A stretch of 64,000 nt of DNA, taken from CAMFLJ01 sp963702555 (GTDB lineage: Bacteria; Actinomycetota; Acidimicrobiia; Acidimicrobiales; Acidimicrobilacustridaceae). Location of the stretch: assembly GCA_963702555.1 (NCBI GenBank), contig CAVPCW010000011.1, positions 620,001-684,000 of the forward strand, in the 5' to 3' direction. Position 1 is the stretch's first letter, and the number at the start of each line of letters is the position of its first letter. The notes under the pieces are model-generated. The model did no database searches. It saw only the letters and a program-made list of their open reading frames with translations, and was not told where the DNA came from. Shown here piece by piece: positions 19,015 to 28,164 of the stretch. The translations under genes and the position numbers were made by a program.

Positions 19015-19974
19015 TCAGCGGGGGTTGAGGCCCCGACGTAGGGCCTCGAGCGACTCGGCGCCGTCGCGCTGCGAGACGGCAGCGGTGGGGATCAGGCCCG
19101 AGCCGTGGAACGTGCCGGGGTAGGAGTGCAGCTCGACCGGGACCCCGGCCTGGAGCAGTCCGAGCGCATAGAGGATGCCCTCGTCGCGCAGCGGGTCGAA
19201 CTCCGCCGTCGTCACGTAGGCCGGGGGGAGGCCGCTGAGGTCGGTGCAGCGCGACGGCGCCGCGGTGTAGGGGATGTCGTCGGTGCCGTGCAGGTCGCCG
19301 AGGTAGTGCTTCCAGCTCCACAGGGCGTTGGGGCGGTTCCACAGGGGCGTGTCGGTGAACTGCTGCATCGACGGCGTCTCGAGCCGGTCGTCGAGCTCGG
19401 GGATCTGGAGGAACTGGAAGCAGAGGGCCGGACCGCCGAGGTCGCGGGCGAGCAGGGCGACGGCAGCGGACAGGCCGCCACCGGCCGAGCCGCCACCGAC
19501 GCCGATGCGCGACGGGTCGACGCCGAGGTCGGCGGCCTGGTCGTGCAGCCACACCAGGGCGGCGTAGCAGTCGTGCAGGCCGGCGGGGTACGGGTGCTCG
19601 GGCGCGAGGCGGTACCCGACCGAGACGATGACCGCGTCGAGCTCGCTGCAGTACATCTGGCAGACGACGTCCATCATCTCGATGTCGCCCATCATGAACC
19701 CGCCGCCGTGGATGTAGAGCAGGGCGGCCCTCGGTTCGTCGGAGGCCGCGACGGGCGTGTAGACGCGCACCCGAACCTCTGGGTCACCCTCGCCGCCGGC
19801 GACATGGAGGTCCTCCTTGCGGACGTCGTCGCGGTCGGGGACCTCACCCATCAGCGCGCCGATGCCGGGACCGTTGCGGGACTCGGCGATGGCGGCCGGG
19901 TCCGACAGGTCGACCATGGCCGTCGGCAGGAACGGGAGGACCTCGGCGAAGTCGGGATCGAAGGCGTAGCCCAT
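19015..19974 (-). CDS. alpha/beta hydrolase fold-3 esterase (HSL family)
   Basis: A 319-residue cytoplasmic esterase of the hormone-sensitive-lipase family. Motifs: YIHGGGFMMG (oxyanion hole), GGGSAGGGL (nucleophile), AEFDPLRDEG (Asp) and YPGTFHGSG (His). It lies upstream of the lipoprotein esterase and probably heads a two-gene operon. Substrates in this family are short to medium acyl esters. ATG 19974 is preceded by GAGGAG and fits the family start. Confidence 0.9.
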   Translation of the reverse strand: MGYAFDPDFAEVLPFLPTAMVDLSDPAAIAESRNGPGIGALMGEVPDRDDVRKEDLHVAGGEGDPEVRVRVYTPVAASDEPRAALLYIHGGGFMMGDIEMMDVVCQMYCSELDAVIVSVGYRLAPEHPYPAGLHDCYAALVWLHDQAADLGVDPSRIGVGGGSAGGGLSAAVALLARDLGGPALCFQFLQIPELDDRLETPSMQQFTDTPLWNRPNALWSWKHYLGDLHGTDDIPYTAAPSRCTDLSGLPPAYVTTAEFDPLRDEGILYALGLLQAGVPVELHSYPGTFHGSGLIPTAAVSQRDGAESLEALRRGLNPR

Positions 19975-20142
19975 GGTGGTCTCCTCGGCGGGGCGTCGGC
20001 AGCGGCCGCCATCATCGCCCGTGTCCGGTGGGCGCGCTCGTGTGGTGGGTCTGCTGCCTTTCGACCGGCTGCCCGTCGGCTCGATTGGCTACGCTCGGCT
20101 GGCACTCGGGCGGCGGGTGTCGGCAGCACTAGGGGGACCAAC

Positions 20143-21320
20143 GTGAAGCGTGCGGCTGCGGTCGTTCTCGGCCTGGTGATCGTGATGGCGGTGATCGCCT
20201 CGTGTTCGTCGGATGGAGGTGGCTCGTCATCGGCGACGACGACCCGGCCCGCCGTCGACCTGGCGTCCTACCAGTGGCGGACCGTGCTCGACGGGGCACC
20301 GTGGGGGCCACGCGCCGGGCTGCGCGTCGTCGACCTCGACGGGAGCCTCTTCGTGATGGGAGGCCGTACTCCCAAGAACTCGCCGATCCCGGGCGACAGC
20401 GAGCTCTGGGGTGATGTCTGGCAGAGCGACGACGGCGGTGCGTCGTGGAGCCAGGTGTCCCAGAACGGTCAGTCATGGCCGGCCCGTGCCTACTTCCAGG
20501 CGGTGACCCTCGACGGCTCGATGTACGTCCTCGGCGGACAGAACTTCGCGTTCCCGTCCTCGACGTTCTTCAACGACGTGTGGCGCAGCACGGACGGGAA
20601 GCCACCTGGGAGCAGCTCACCGCGGCCGCGCCCTGGGCCGGCCGTGCCGGGCTCATGGCCGCGGCGTTCGACGGGGCGCTCTACGTCTTCGGGGGCTCCC
20701 GCAACGACGACTCGGCCGTCGTCGGCCCCACCGGTCCGACCCGCGAGTACTTCAACGACGTGTGGCGCAGCACCGACGGTGCCACCTGGGAGCAGCTCAC
20801 CGCGGCGGCGCCCTGGTCACCGCGGGCCGGCTCCGCCGTGGTGGTGAAGGACGGCGAGCTGTACCTGCTCGGCGGCGAGACCGGCTTCGTCTGCTCGCCC
20901 CAGCCCGACTGCACCCCGCCCTACTACAACGACGTCTGGAAGACGAAGGACGGCGTGACGTGGGAGCAGGTCACCGCGGCGGCGGCATGGTCGCCTCGAC
21001 CCGGCCACCAGTGCGAGCTCCTGGCGCCGGAGATCGTGTGCTTCGGCGGCTTCGGGCAGCCCACGAACCCGTTGGACATGTGGGCCAGCGAGGACGGGGC
21101 GACCTGGCGCAAGCTCGACCAGACGCCCTGGGGGGCCACGTCGGCGGACCAGGTCCGCTACGACTTCGACTCGGTGGTGACCACCGACGCTGCGTCCGGC
21201 CTGGCCGCGATCCTCACAGTCGGCGGAGACCGCGAGACGTTCGACTTCACCGATCCGCAGAACTACACGAGGGTCGACGACGACGTGTGGACGTTCGCGC
21301 CACCTGCGACGGCCGGCTGA
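20143..21320 (+). CDS. Kelch-like repeat lipoprotein, frameshifted
   Basis: About 393 residues: a lipoprotein signal (VLGLVIVMAVIASCSS), a Ser/Thr linker, then about five beta-propeller-type repeats of the pattern FNDVWRSTDGATWEQLTAAAPWSPRAG...LYxLGG, as in Kelch/galactose-oxidase proteins. One base seems missing near 20602, where GGGAAG should be followed by GCCACCTGG; restoring it joins the first two repeats. A later loop holds a Cys pair (VCSPQPDCTPP). It starts at GTG 20143 behind AGGGGG. It is probably displayed on the outer face of the membrane; the ligand is unknown. Confidence 0.85.
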
Positions 21321-21386
21321 CACGACAGAGGAGCGCGGCGGCGGGTTGGCGTCCGGGGGTCGGCCTCGGTAGGGTGCCTCTCACGC

Positions 21387-21463
<77 letters not shown>

Positions 21464-21468
21464 TCGAA

Positions 21469-21496
21469 GAGAAGGTCCGCCTCGGCGGGCCTTCTC
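21469..21496 (+). terminator. intrinsic terminator of tRNA-fMet
   Basis: A 12-bp stem (GAGAAGGTCCGC with GCGGGCCTTCTC, one G-T pair) closed by a CTCG loop and followed by CCGTTT, starting 6 bases after the tRNA end. Confidence 0.85.
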
Positions 21497-21575
21497 CCGT
21501 TTCGGCTGGTGCGGTCCGCGCGATGCGGCGCTCGCAGTTTCGGCCGCGGCGGTGGGTGCTCCCGCCATCGGATGC

Positions 21576-21608
21576 TGCTCCCGACCTGCACCTGGCGACG
21601 ACCCGTTG
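21576..21608 (+). promoter_or_regulatory. 11-bp triple-repeat box A and -10 of the first DUF1269 gene
   Basis: Three units at 11-base steps: TGCTCCCG (21576), TGCACCTG (21587), ACGACCCG (21598). A -10-like TACCGT follows at 21625-21630, 25 bases after the third CACCC-equivalent. It lies upstream of the gene at 21673. Confidence 0.7.
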
Positions 21609-21672
21609 TCCCTCCGAGCTTTCCTACCGTCAGCGACCTCGGTGATGGCTCGGTGCGACAAGGGAGCATTGG

Positions 21673-22164
21673 ATGGCGAAGATCGTTGCGTTCTCCGTCC
21701 CCGATGAGGCCGCCGGGAACAGGGCGATCGATCGCCTCCCCGATCTCGTCGACGTGAAGGACGTCGCTCTCGTCTACCGAACGGCGGGCGGCGGCGTCCG
21801 GATCAGACAGACCACCGACGCCACCATGCCGTTCGACACAGTGGTGGGCGGCCTCCTGGGTGCCGTCGTCGGAACCTTCGTCGGGCCGTTCCTCGGCGTC
21901 GCGGCGGCCGGCGCCGCGGCCGGGGGGCTCTACGGGGCCCTGCGGGACAAGGGCGTCGATGACCGGTTGATGCGACTGGCCGGGGAGCAGCTCGCCGCCG
22001 GTGGTGCCGCCGTGTTCGTCCTCGCCGAGGACGCGACCGCCGACTACATCGAGGCTGAGATCCGGATCATGGTCGAGCTCGGGGAGTACGACGCGGCCGT
22101 CGAGGTGGGTTCGTTCCCGGTCGAGGCTCAGGCGCTCGTGCGCGAGGAGCTCAAGCTCCAGTGA
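21673..22164 (+). CDS. DUF1269 family membrane protein, paralogue 1
   Basis: A 163-residue protein: an N-terminal alpha/beta part (MAKIVAFSVPDEAAGNRAIDRL), a Gly/Ala-rich hydrophobic hairpin (about residues 60-100, VVGGLLGAVVGTFVGPFLGVAAAGAAAGG) followed by LYGALRDKGVDD, then a soluble C-terminus ending LVREELKLQ. It is a close paralogue of the gene at 32242, sharing both ends and the leader (AAGGGAGCATT here, AAGGAGCATT there). DUF1269 proteins have no assigned role. ATG 21673 has a good Shine-Dalgarno (AAGGGAG). Its stop overlaps the next gene as GTGA. The upstream 11-bp box puts it in the proposed regulon. Confidence 0.85.
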   Translation: MAKIVAFSVPDEAAGNRAIDRLPDLVDVKDVALVYRTAGGGVRIRQTTDATMPFDTVVGGLLGAVVGTFVGPFLGVAAAGAAAGGLYGALRDKGVDDRLMRLAGEQLAAGGAAVFVLAEDATADYIEAEIRIMVELGEYDAAVEVGSFPVEAQALVREELKLQ

Positions 22165-22878
22165 TCGATTGGTGGCAGGAGCAGATCGTCGACACGGGCA
22201 AGCAGCCACTCCTGCTGTGTGCTGTCGCCTTCCTGGTGACGTTCATGATCACCCGCAGGATCGTCCGCTCGATCAGGGCCGGCACCGGTTCACTCAAGGA
22301 CAACGTGGTCGGCGGCGTGCACATCCACCACGCGGTCCCGGGCCTCGTCCTCATGGTCGCAGGCGGTCTCGCCGCACTCGGCGCTCAATCCGTCGGGTGG
22401 AGATCGCTGGCTGGCGTGGCCTTCGGTATCGGGCTGGCGTTGGTGCTCGATGAGTTCGCCCTGATCCTCCACCTCGACGACGTGTACTGGAGCGAGCAGG
22501 GCCGCACATCGGTCGATGCCGTCCTGCTCGTCGGCGGGGTGATCGTGCTCGTCCTGCTCGGAGCGACGCCGGCCAACATCGGTCAGCCGAGCCTCGGCAA
22601 CACCGCCTTCGGTGGCGTGGCGATCAACCTGGGCTTCGCCGCTCGTGTGCTTCGTGAAGGGGAAGCTCGGCACCGGTGTGATCGGCATCGTCGTGCCGCT
22701 GGTGGCGGTCGTCGGGGCGGTGCGCCTGGCCCGTCCGCACTCGATCTGGGCTCAGAGGCGGTACCTCGAGGCGAGCTCGAAGCTCGATCGGGCGACCGTC
22801 CGCGAGGCCGCGTTCGATGCCAAGTGGCGCTCGAAGGTGCGTGGGTTCCAGGACAGCGTCGCTGGCTTCGGCTCATGA
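22161..22878 (+). CDS. integral membrane protein with GGVHIHH motif, frameshifted
   Basis: About 239 residues, starting at GTG 22161 in overlap with the DUF1269 gene. There is one membrane span near the N-terminus (LLLCAVAFLVTFMIT), then NVVGGVHIHHAVPGLVLMVAGG and LVLDEFALILHLDDVYWSEQGR, two His/Asp-rich segments that could bind metal, then more spans. One extra base near 22639 shifts the frame; the real end reads LVCFVKGKLGTGVIGIVVPLVAVVG followed by a charged tail to 22878. I know similar uncharacterised actinobacterial membrane proteins but no function. It is second in the operon behind box A. Confidence 0.7.
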
Positions 22879-22939
22879 ACGGCGCAGCACGGTGCGAGGT
22901 GTGCAGGAGATCGGTTGGGATGACGAACAGGGAGTGCTC

Positions 22940-24118
22940 ATGCCGGACATGACGATGATCGATGCGGACTGCCACTACTACGAGCCCGATGACGCGTTCA
23001 CCCGCTACCTCGAGGCGCCGCTGCGCGACAGGGCACTGCGCATCGACCGGGACAACGGTGGCCAGGTGCTGCTCGGCGACGAGCGGCTCGGGTTCTTCAG
23101 CGTTGCGGTCGGCGATCACGCCGGCCCGCCCGGGATGTTGAAGGCCTACTTCCGCGACAAGGGCGAGTTCGTCGCCCCGAACCACGACGGGACCAACGCC
23201 GCAGCCGTCGCGGCATTCACCGATCGCTCGGCCCGCCTCGCGGTGCTCGAGCAGCAGCGCCTGGATGCGTGCCTGATGCTGCCGAGCTGGGGCGTGGGGG
23301 TGGAGCCTGAGCTGCGGGCCCACCCCGACCTGCTCTACCCGAGCGTGCGCGCCTTCAACCGTTGGGTCGAAGCCGACTGGGGCTTCGACGACGGGCGCAT
23401 CGTGGCCACCGCCATCCTGTCGCTGGCCGACGTCGACGAAGCCGCCGCCGAGATCGACCGGCTCGCCGCGTCGGGATGTCGCGCCGTGTGCATCACGACA
23501 GGGCCCATCGATGGCCGCTCGCCCGCCGACCCGCACTTCGACCCGGTGTGGGCCCGACTCGAGGACCACGGGATCATCGCCATCCACCACATCGGGGCCA
23601 CGCCGTTCTGCGAGCTCTACGCGACGGCGTGGGGCGAGCGGGCCCACCCGCCCTCGCACCGCCACTCCACCCTCGAGATGTTCTTCGGGATGGGTGAGCG
23701 GCCGATCGCCGACACGTGGGCGGCGCTGTACCTGCACAACCTGTTCGGTCGCTTCCCTCGCCTGCAGGTCGCTGCCATCGAGTGGGGCGCGGCGTGGCTG
23801 CCGGCGCACCTCGACCGTCTGGCCAAGCTTTCCCGCGCCGGCAAGAACAAGGACTCGTGGCGCTTCGGGCGGCCCGACCTCGACCCATTCGAGACCTTCG
23901 CCCGCAACCAGTGGATCGTGCCCTACTACGAGGACGACATCCCGGGCCTCGTGGCGTCGCTCGGCGACGAACGCCTGCTCGCCGGTTCTGACTACCCGCA
24001 CCCCGAGGGCCTCGCCGATCCCAACGAGTTCGCGGACGAGCTCGTCGAACTCCCCGAGGAGTCCCAGCGGCGCATCCTCCACGACAACGCCGCCACGATG
24101 CTCGGCCTCGCCACCTGA
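22940..24118 (+). CDS. metal-dependent amidohydrolase (COG2159)
   Basis: A 392-residue TIM-barrel enzyme. The metal motif is IDADCHYYEP at the start, IHHIGATPF in the middle and AGSDYPHPEGLADP near the end. It is clearly related to the protein at 58907-60112 (shared layout: HYYE, FARNQWIVPYYEDDI, GSDxPHxEG). A ribosome site (CAGGGAG) precedes ATG 22940. It lies 61 bases after the membrane protein gene and has no box of its own, so it may be read from box A or be separate. The reaction is unknown; relatives are hydrolases and decarboxylases of cyclic acids. Confidence 0.85.
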   Translation: MPDMTMIDADCHYYEPDDAFTRYLEAPLRDRALRIDRDNGGQVLLGDERLGFFSVAVGDHAGPPGMLKAYFRDKGEFVAPNHDGTNAAAVAAFTDRSARLAVLEQQRLDACLMLPSWGVGVEPELRAHPDLLYPSVRAFNRWVEADWGFDDGRIVATAILSLADVDEAAAEIDRLAASGCRAVCITTGPIDGRSPADPHFDPVWARLEDHGIIAIHHIGATPFCELYATAWGERAHPPSHRHSTLEMFFGMGERPIADTWAALYLHNLFGRFPRLQVAAIEWGAAWLPAHLDRLAKLSRAGKNKDSWRFGRPDLDPFETFARNQWIVPYYEDDIPGLVASLGDERLLAGSDYPHPEGLADPNEFADELVELPEESQRRILHDNAATMLGLAT

Positions 24119-24173
24119 GCTCTCGCCGGGGGCGTCAGCCGAGATCGGCCTGCCAACCCCGGTGCGGTGCCTG

Positions 24174-24458
24174 CTACATCGGGAAGTCGGTCGACCGTCC
24201 GGGGAAGCCGATGCCGGGCCCGAGCTGCTCCATCGCCCGCACCCGGGGGTCGGTGACGAAGAGATACCAGAGCGACACGAACACGCCGACGTTGCACACC
24301 ACCATCCCGACGACGATCAGTGCCAGCCAGAGACCCTTGCTCCTCGATGCCGCCTGGAACGCCCACCCGGGGCGACGCAGGACGCAGATGATCGCCCACG
24401 CGTCGATGACGAGTGAGATGAACACGATCAGGGCGAGCCCTGTGTTCTGGTAGGTCAT
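24174..24458 (-). CDS. small two-span membrane protein (DUF2516-like)
   Basis: A 94-residue protein with membrane segments at about residues 6-27 (GLALIVFISLVIDAWAIICVL) and 43-68 (LWLALIVVGMVVCNVGVFVSLWYLF), separated by RRPGWAFQAASRSKG. The loop followed by a Trp-rich span resembles DUF2516, but I am not certain. A GGAGG site lies before ATG 24458. On its own strand it has two to three 11-bp repeats and a TACGTT -10 (24489-24494) at exactly the spacing seen for the other units, so it belongs to the same proposed regulon. Confidence 0.7.
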   Translation of the reverse strand: MTYQNTGLALIVFISLVIDAWAIICVLRRPGWAFQAASRSKGLWLALIVVGMVVCNVGVFVSLWYLFVTDPRVRAMEQLGPGIGFPGRSTDFPM

Positions 24459-24488
24459 TTGGCGCGCCTCCGTGCCTCGGGTCCGGGG

Positions 24489-24543
24489 AACGTAGGCAGA
24501 TGCAGGAGCGGCCTCGTTGTGACCCGGGTGCGGTGGGGGTGCT
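24489..24543 (-). promoter_or_regulatory. 11-bp repeat box I with -10, minus strand
   Basis: On the minus strand: AGCACCCC (from 24543), CGCACCCG (from 24532) and a weak third unit CACAACGA (from 24521), at 11-base steps. TACGTT at 24494-24489 follows 25 bases after the third core. It drives the DUF2516-like gene and is back to back with box B. Confidence 0.65.
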
Positions 24544-24560
24544 GGTGTGCCGGCGGTCCC

Positions 24561-24593
24561 TGCACCCGCTCCGCACCCTTTCTGCGCCCGTCG
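24561..24593 (+). promoter_or_regulatory. 11-bp triple-repeat box B
   Basis: TGCACCCG (24561), CGCACCCT (24572) and TGCGCCCG (24583), exactly 11 bases apart, upstream of the DUF2252 gene. No clear TAnnnT is seen at the usual distance. Confidence 0.65.
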
Positions 24594-24656
24594 GCCCCAC
24601 TCCGCTGGAGTGAGGTGGCGGGGCCATGCAGGGAGCGCACAGAAGGGATGGGTCCA

Positions 24657-26025
24657 GTGCCGATCGATGCTGACATCACAGCGGGGCGGGCCGCTCGCCA
24701 ACAGGTGGCCCGGACATCTGCGGGGGAGTGGCGTCCGTCGGCGGACCGGCCCGATCCCGTCTCGATCCTGACCGCCCAGGACGCCGATCGCGTCGAGGGC
24801 CTGGTCCCGCTGCGTCACGCTCGGATGTCGGTCAGCCCCTTCACCTTCTACCGCGGGGCGGCGGCGATCATGGCCTCCGATCTCGCCGAGGTCCCCGTCA
24901 CCGGGTTCGAGGCGCAACTCTGCGGCGACGCCCACCTGAGCAACCTCGGGGCGTTCGCGACGTCGGACCGGCGGCTGATCTTCGATCTGAACGACTTCGA
25001 CGAGACCATGCCGCGGCCCGTGGGAGTGGGACCTGCTCCGCCTGGCCACGAGCTTCACCATCGCCGCACGCGACCGACTCTTCTCGAAGAAGGTCGAGCG
25101 GGAACTGACGGCCACGGTCATGTGCTCCTACCGGGAGGCGATGGCCTCGTTCGCCACGATGGGCCCGCTCGCGACCTGGTACTCGAGGCTGGACACCGAC
25201 GACCTGCGCGAGACGCTGGGCCGGCGGTCGAAGAAGGCAGCTGGCTCCCTCGACAAGAACGTGGCGAAGGCGAAGAGTCGGACCAGCCTGCAGGCAGTCT
25301 CCAAGCTCACCGAGCGGGTCGACGGCTCTTTGCGGTTCCGGCTCGACGCCCCTCTCGTGGTGCCTCTCCGGTCGGTGGCTGCTGACACCGCGGTGGAGGG
25401 CCTGGCCGAGGCCGTCCGCACCAACTTCGACGACTACCGCTCGAGCCTGCCGGACCACGTGCGGTTCCTGCTCGACCGCTTCGAGGTGGTGGACATCGCC
25501 CACAAGGTCGTCGGTGTCGGGAGCGTCGGCACCCGTGCCTTCATCGTGCTGCTCGAGTCCGAGGTCGAGGATCCGCTCGTCCTGCAGTTCAAGGAGGCCG
25601 GTGCCTCGGTGCTGGAGCCGTACCTGGGCGCGAGCCCGTACGCGCATCCCGGTGAGCGGGTGGTCGAGGGGCAGCGGATGATGCAGGCGGGGAGCGACCT
25701 CTTCCTCGGATGGAGTCGGTCGACGATCGACGGTCGTGGCTACTACTGGCGCCAGTTGCGCGACATGAAGGGCTCGGCCGAGCTCGAGGGAATGAGTCTC
25801 CGAGCGTTCGACGTGTACGCGCGAATGTGCGGCTGGTCGCTGGCCCGTGCTCATGCCCGTTCGGGCTCGGCCCCGGCCATCTCCTCCTACCTGGGAAAGG
25901 GCGATCAAGCGGACCAGGCCTTCGTCCGGTTCGCCGCTCGCTATGCCTCGCTCAACGAGGCGGACTTCCGGCGTCACGCCGAGGCCATCGCCGACGGTGA
26001 GGTCCCGTGCCAGGCCGAGCAGTGA
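24657..26025 (+). CDS. DUF2252 family protein, frameshifted
   Basis: About 455 residues of the DUF2252 (COG4320) family: SPFTFYRGAAAIMASDL, CGDAHLSNLGAFATSDRRLIFDLNDFDET and, after repair of one extra base near 25021, RPWEWDLLRLATS, the family hallmark. Further on: DIAHKVVGVGSVGTRAFIVLL, FLQFKEAGASVLEPYLG-like sequence and WSLARAHARSG. The GD-H-N and D-N-D residues resemble those of APH-type kinases, and the family is suspected to be kinase-like but uncharacterised. GTG 24657 is spaced correctly from GAAGGG; ATG 24648 touches it. Box B lies upstream and the second DUF1269 gene follows after 25 bases. Confidence 0.88.
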
Positions 26026-26050
26026 ACGTGTGGACCGACGAAGGGAATCA

Positions 26051-26569
26051 ATGATGGAACCGACACCGAACACCGTCGTCGTGATGGTGCTGCCGGACCT
26101 CGCTGCCGCGAGACAGGCCGGGCACGACGTCCGCTCAGCGGTCGGCGAAGGTCGCTTCGCCGCGTCCGACGTCGTGATCGCCACGCATGAGAACGGAAAG
26201 GTCCATCTCCACCACGTCACCCCCAACGGGACGCTGATGAGCTTCACGGGAGGTGCGGTCCTCGGTGGCCTGGCCGGCCTCGTCGTCGGCTCTGTCCTGG
26301 TGCCCGCTCTGGCTCTCGGCTCTGCGGCTGCCGTCATCACCAAGCTCTCGGAGCACTCGATCCCCAAGGAGTCGATGGAGACGTTGGGAGCGGCCCTCAC
26401 CGACGGCAAGGCGGCGCTGTTCGTGCTCACCGACCCCAGTTCGGCGCGGATCATCGAGGACGAGACGCAGGCCGCGTCCGACATCGCGGTCTACGGCCTG
26501 CACCCGTCCGAATCCCAGGCAGTCGCCGATGCCGCTGATGACATCGCCCGTGTACTGGCGGAGTCCTGA
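26051..26569 (+). CDS. DUF1269-like membrane protein, divergent paralogue
   Basis: A 172-residue protein with the same plan as the other two DUF1269 proteins: an N-terminal alpha/beta part (NTVVVMVLPDLAAARQAGHDV), a Gly/Ala-rich hydrophobic hairpin (GGAVLGGLAGLVVGSVLVPALALGS, about residues 68-95) and a C-terminal part with AALFVLTDPSSARIIEDE. It lacks the GALRDKGV and LVREELKLQ blocks, so it is a more distant member. It follows the DUF2252 gene after 25 bases and is probably co-transcribed from box B. Confidence 0.75.
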   Translation: MMEPTPNTVVVMVLPDLAAARQAGHDVRSAVGEGRFAASDVVIATHENGKVHLHHVTPNGTLMSFTGGAVLGGLAGLVVGSVLVPALALGSAAAVITKLSEHSIPKESMETLGAALTDGKAALFVLTDPSSARIIEDETQAASDIAVYGLHPSESQAVADAADDIARVLAES

Positions 26570-26575
26570 CGGTCC

Positions 26576-26630
26576 TGCACCCGTCCTGCACCCGTGACGC
26601 TCCCGATCCTCGGGGACCTGTGCCTAACGT
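26576..26630 (+). promoter_or_regulatory. 11-bp triple-repeat box C with -10 of the histidine kinase gene
   Basis: TGCACCCG (26576), TGCACCCG (26587) and CGCTCCCG (26598), 11 bases apart, the best-preserved copy. TAACGT at 26625-26630 is 25 bases after the third core and 7 bases before GTG 26638, so the kinase message is probably leaderless. Confidence 0.75.
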
Positions 26631-26637
26631 CTGTGCC

Positions 26638-28164
26638 GTGGGCCCTGAAGACACCGTCGAGACCTCCGAGGGGGTCGAGCCGGTGATGCGCGCCGTGGTG
26701 GTCGTCGACGACGACGGTGTGGTGCGGGGCTGGAGCCCTGAGGCGGAGGCGATCTTCGGGCTGGCCGAGCGCGACGCGCTCGGCCGCGACATGGTGGCGA
26801 CCATCGTCCCGCCGTGGCTCCACGAGGCTCATCGCCAGGGTTTCGAGCAGTACCTCCGGGCCGGTCACGAACTGGCGGGGCCGTCGACCCGGACGGTGCT
26901 GGCGGCCAAGGCCGACGGGACGACGATCCCGCTGGATCTGGAGCTCCTCCCCGTGGTGATCGACGGCGCTCACCGCACCGTGGCACTGATGCGTGACGCT
27001 GCCGGGCAGCCTGCCCATGAGGAGCCGATTCCGGCTCTGCTCGAGGCGCTCTTCGCCCGAGCGCCCGAGATCATCACTCTGGTCGACAAGGACAGTCGGC
27101 AGTTCAACGTGAACGACGCCGTGGCGCGGCTGCTGGGTTGGGACTCCGTGATGCAGCGGCAGGAGGCGGGCTTCGCTTTCGTTCACCCGGACGACCGTGA
27201 GCGCCTGGCCTCGCTGAGGGGGAGCATCAAATCGGGGGAGTTGCCGCCCGAGGCGAGCGTCCGTTTCCGAGTGCGCCACGCAGACGGGACGTGGCGTTGG
27301 CTGGAGTCGGTGATCGCTGATCTTTCGGACGTGCCCGGGGTCGAGGCGAGCATCGTGTTCTCCCGCGACGTGACCGAGGCCGAGCAGCACCGGGCCGAGC
27401 TCGCCGAGGCGAGGGCGAGTGCCGAGAAGCAGGCTGAGCTGCTCGGTGAGCACGACCGGGCTCGCAACGACTTCGTGCTCTCGGTGTCGCACGAGTTGCG
27501 CACGCCGCTCACCTCGCTCATCAGCGGAGCCGAGCTGCTCCTCGACGGGACCGGGCCGCCTCTCGACGACGCGACCCGCGACACCGTCGAGATCCTCTAT
27601 CGCAATGCCAACCGTCTTCGGCGCCTCATCGAGAACCTGCTGCTGGTGAGCAGGCTGCAGACCGGCATGGAGGATCTGGTGCCGACCGAGGTGGACGTGG
27701 CCCGGCTCATCGGGACGGCTCTCGACGTGGCTCGACCCAAGGCGGTGGCCAGGGAGGTCGAGTTCAGCGTCGACGTCGCGCCGGGGCCGGCGGTCATTGG
27801 TGATCGCCAGCAGCTGGCCGCGGTGCTCGACAACGTGGTGGGGAACGCCGTGAAGTACACGGACCCGGGGACGACGGTCTCGGTCGTTGCCCGGCCCGCT
27901 GACGGCGGCTGGGTCATCGAGGTGCACGACCTCGGCCCCGGGGTCGGCGCGGGTGAGGAGGAGCTGATCTTCGGTCGATTTGCGCGAGGGTCGGCCGCGA
28001 AGCTCCAGAACGCCCCTGGCACGGGCCTGGGCCTGGCGATCGCCCGCTCGATCATGGGGCTCCACGGTGGCTCTCTCGCCGTCGTCCCCTCGGACGGGCC
28101 CGGGGCGACGTTCCGGGTCGTCCTCCCGTTCGGCGCCCTCGGGGCGGAGGAGTGGGAGGCATGA
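26638..28164 (+). CDS. PAS-PAS sensor histidine kinase
   Basis: A 508-residue kinase without membrane spans. There are two PAS domains (about residues 15-115, GVVRGWSPEAEAIFGL; and 135-250, ITLVDKDSRQFNVNDAVARLLGW to GTWRWLESV), a short coiled coil, then HisKA with the phosphorylated His in SVSHELRTPLTSL (H285) and an HATPase domain with NAVKYT (N box), DLGPGV (G1) and GTGLGLAIA (G2). It probably senses a cytosolic redox, oxygen or small-molecule cue. GTG 26638 is preferred over GTG 26620, which lies inside the -10. It overlaps the response-regulator gene as ATGA. Having box C in front, the system probably regulates itself. Confidence 0.92.
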   Translation: MGPEDTVETSEGVEPVMRAVVVVDDDGVVRGWSPEAEAIFGLAERDALGRDMVATIVPPWLHEAHRQGFEQYLRAGHELAGPSTRTVLAAKADGTTIPLDLELLPVVIDGAHRTVALMRDAAGQPAHEEPIPALLEALFARAPEIITLVDKDSRQFNVNDAVARLLGWDSVMQRQEAGFAFVHPDDRERLASLRGSIKSGELPPEASVRFRVRHADGTWRWLESVIADLSDVPGVEASIVFSRDVTEAEQHRAELAEARASAEKQAELLGEHDRARNDFVLSVSHELRTPLTSLISGAELLLDGTGPPLDDATRDTVEILYRNANRLRRLIENLLLVSRLQTGMEDLVPTEVDVARLIGTALDVARPKAVAREVEFSVDVAPGPAVIGDRQQLAAVLDNVVGNAVKYTDPGTTVSVVARPADGGWVIEVHDLGPGVGAGEEELIFGRFARGSAAKLQNAPGTGLGLAIARSIMGLHGGSLAVVPSDGPGATFRVVLPFGALGAEEWEA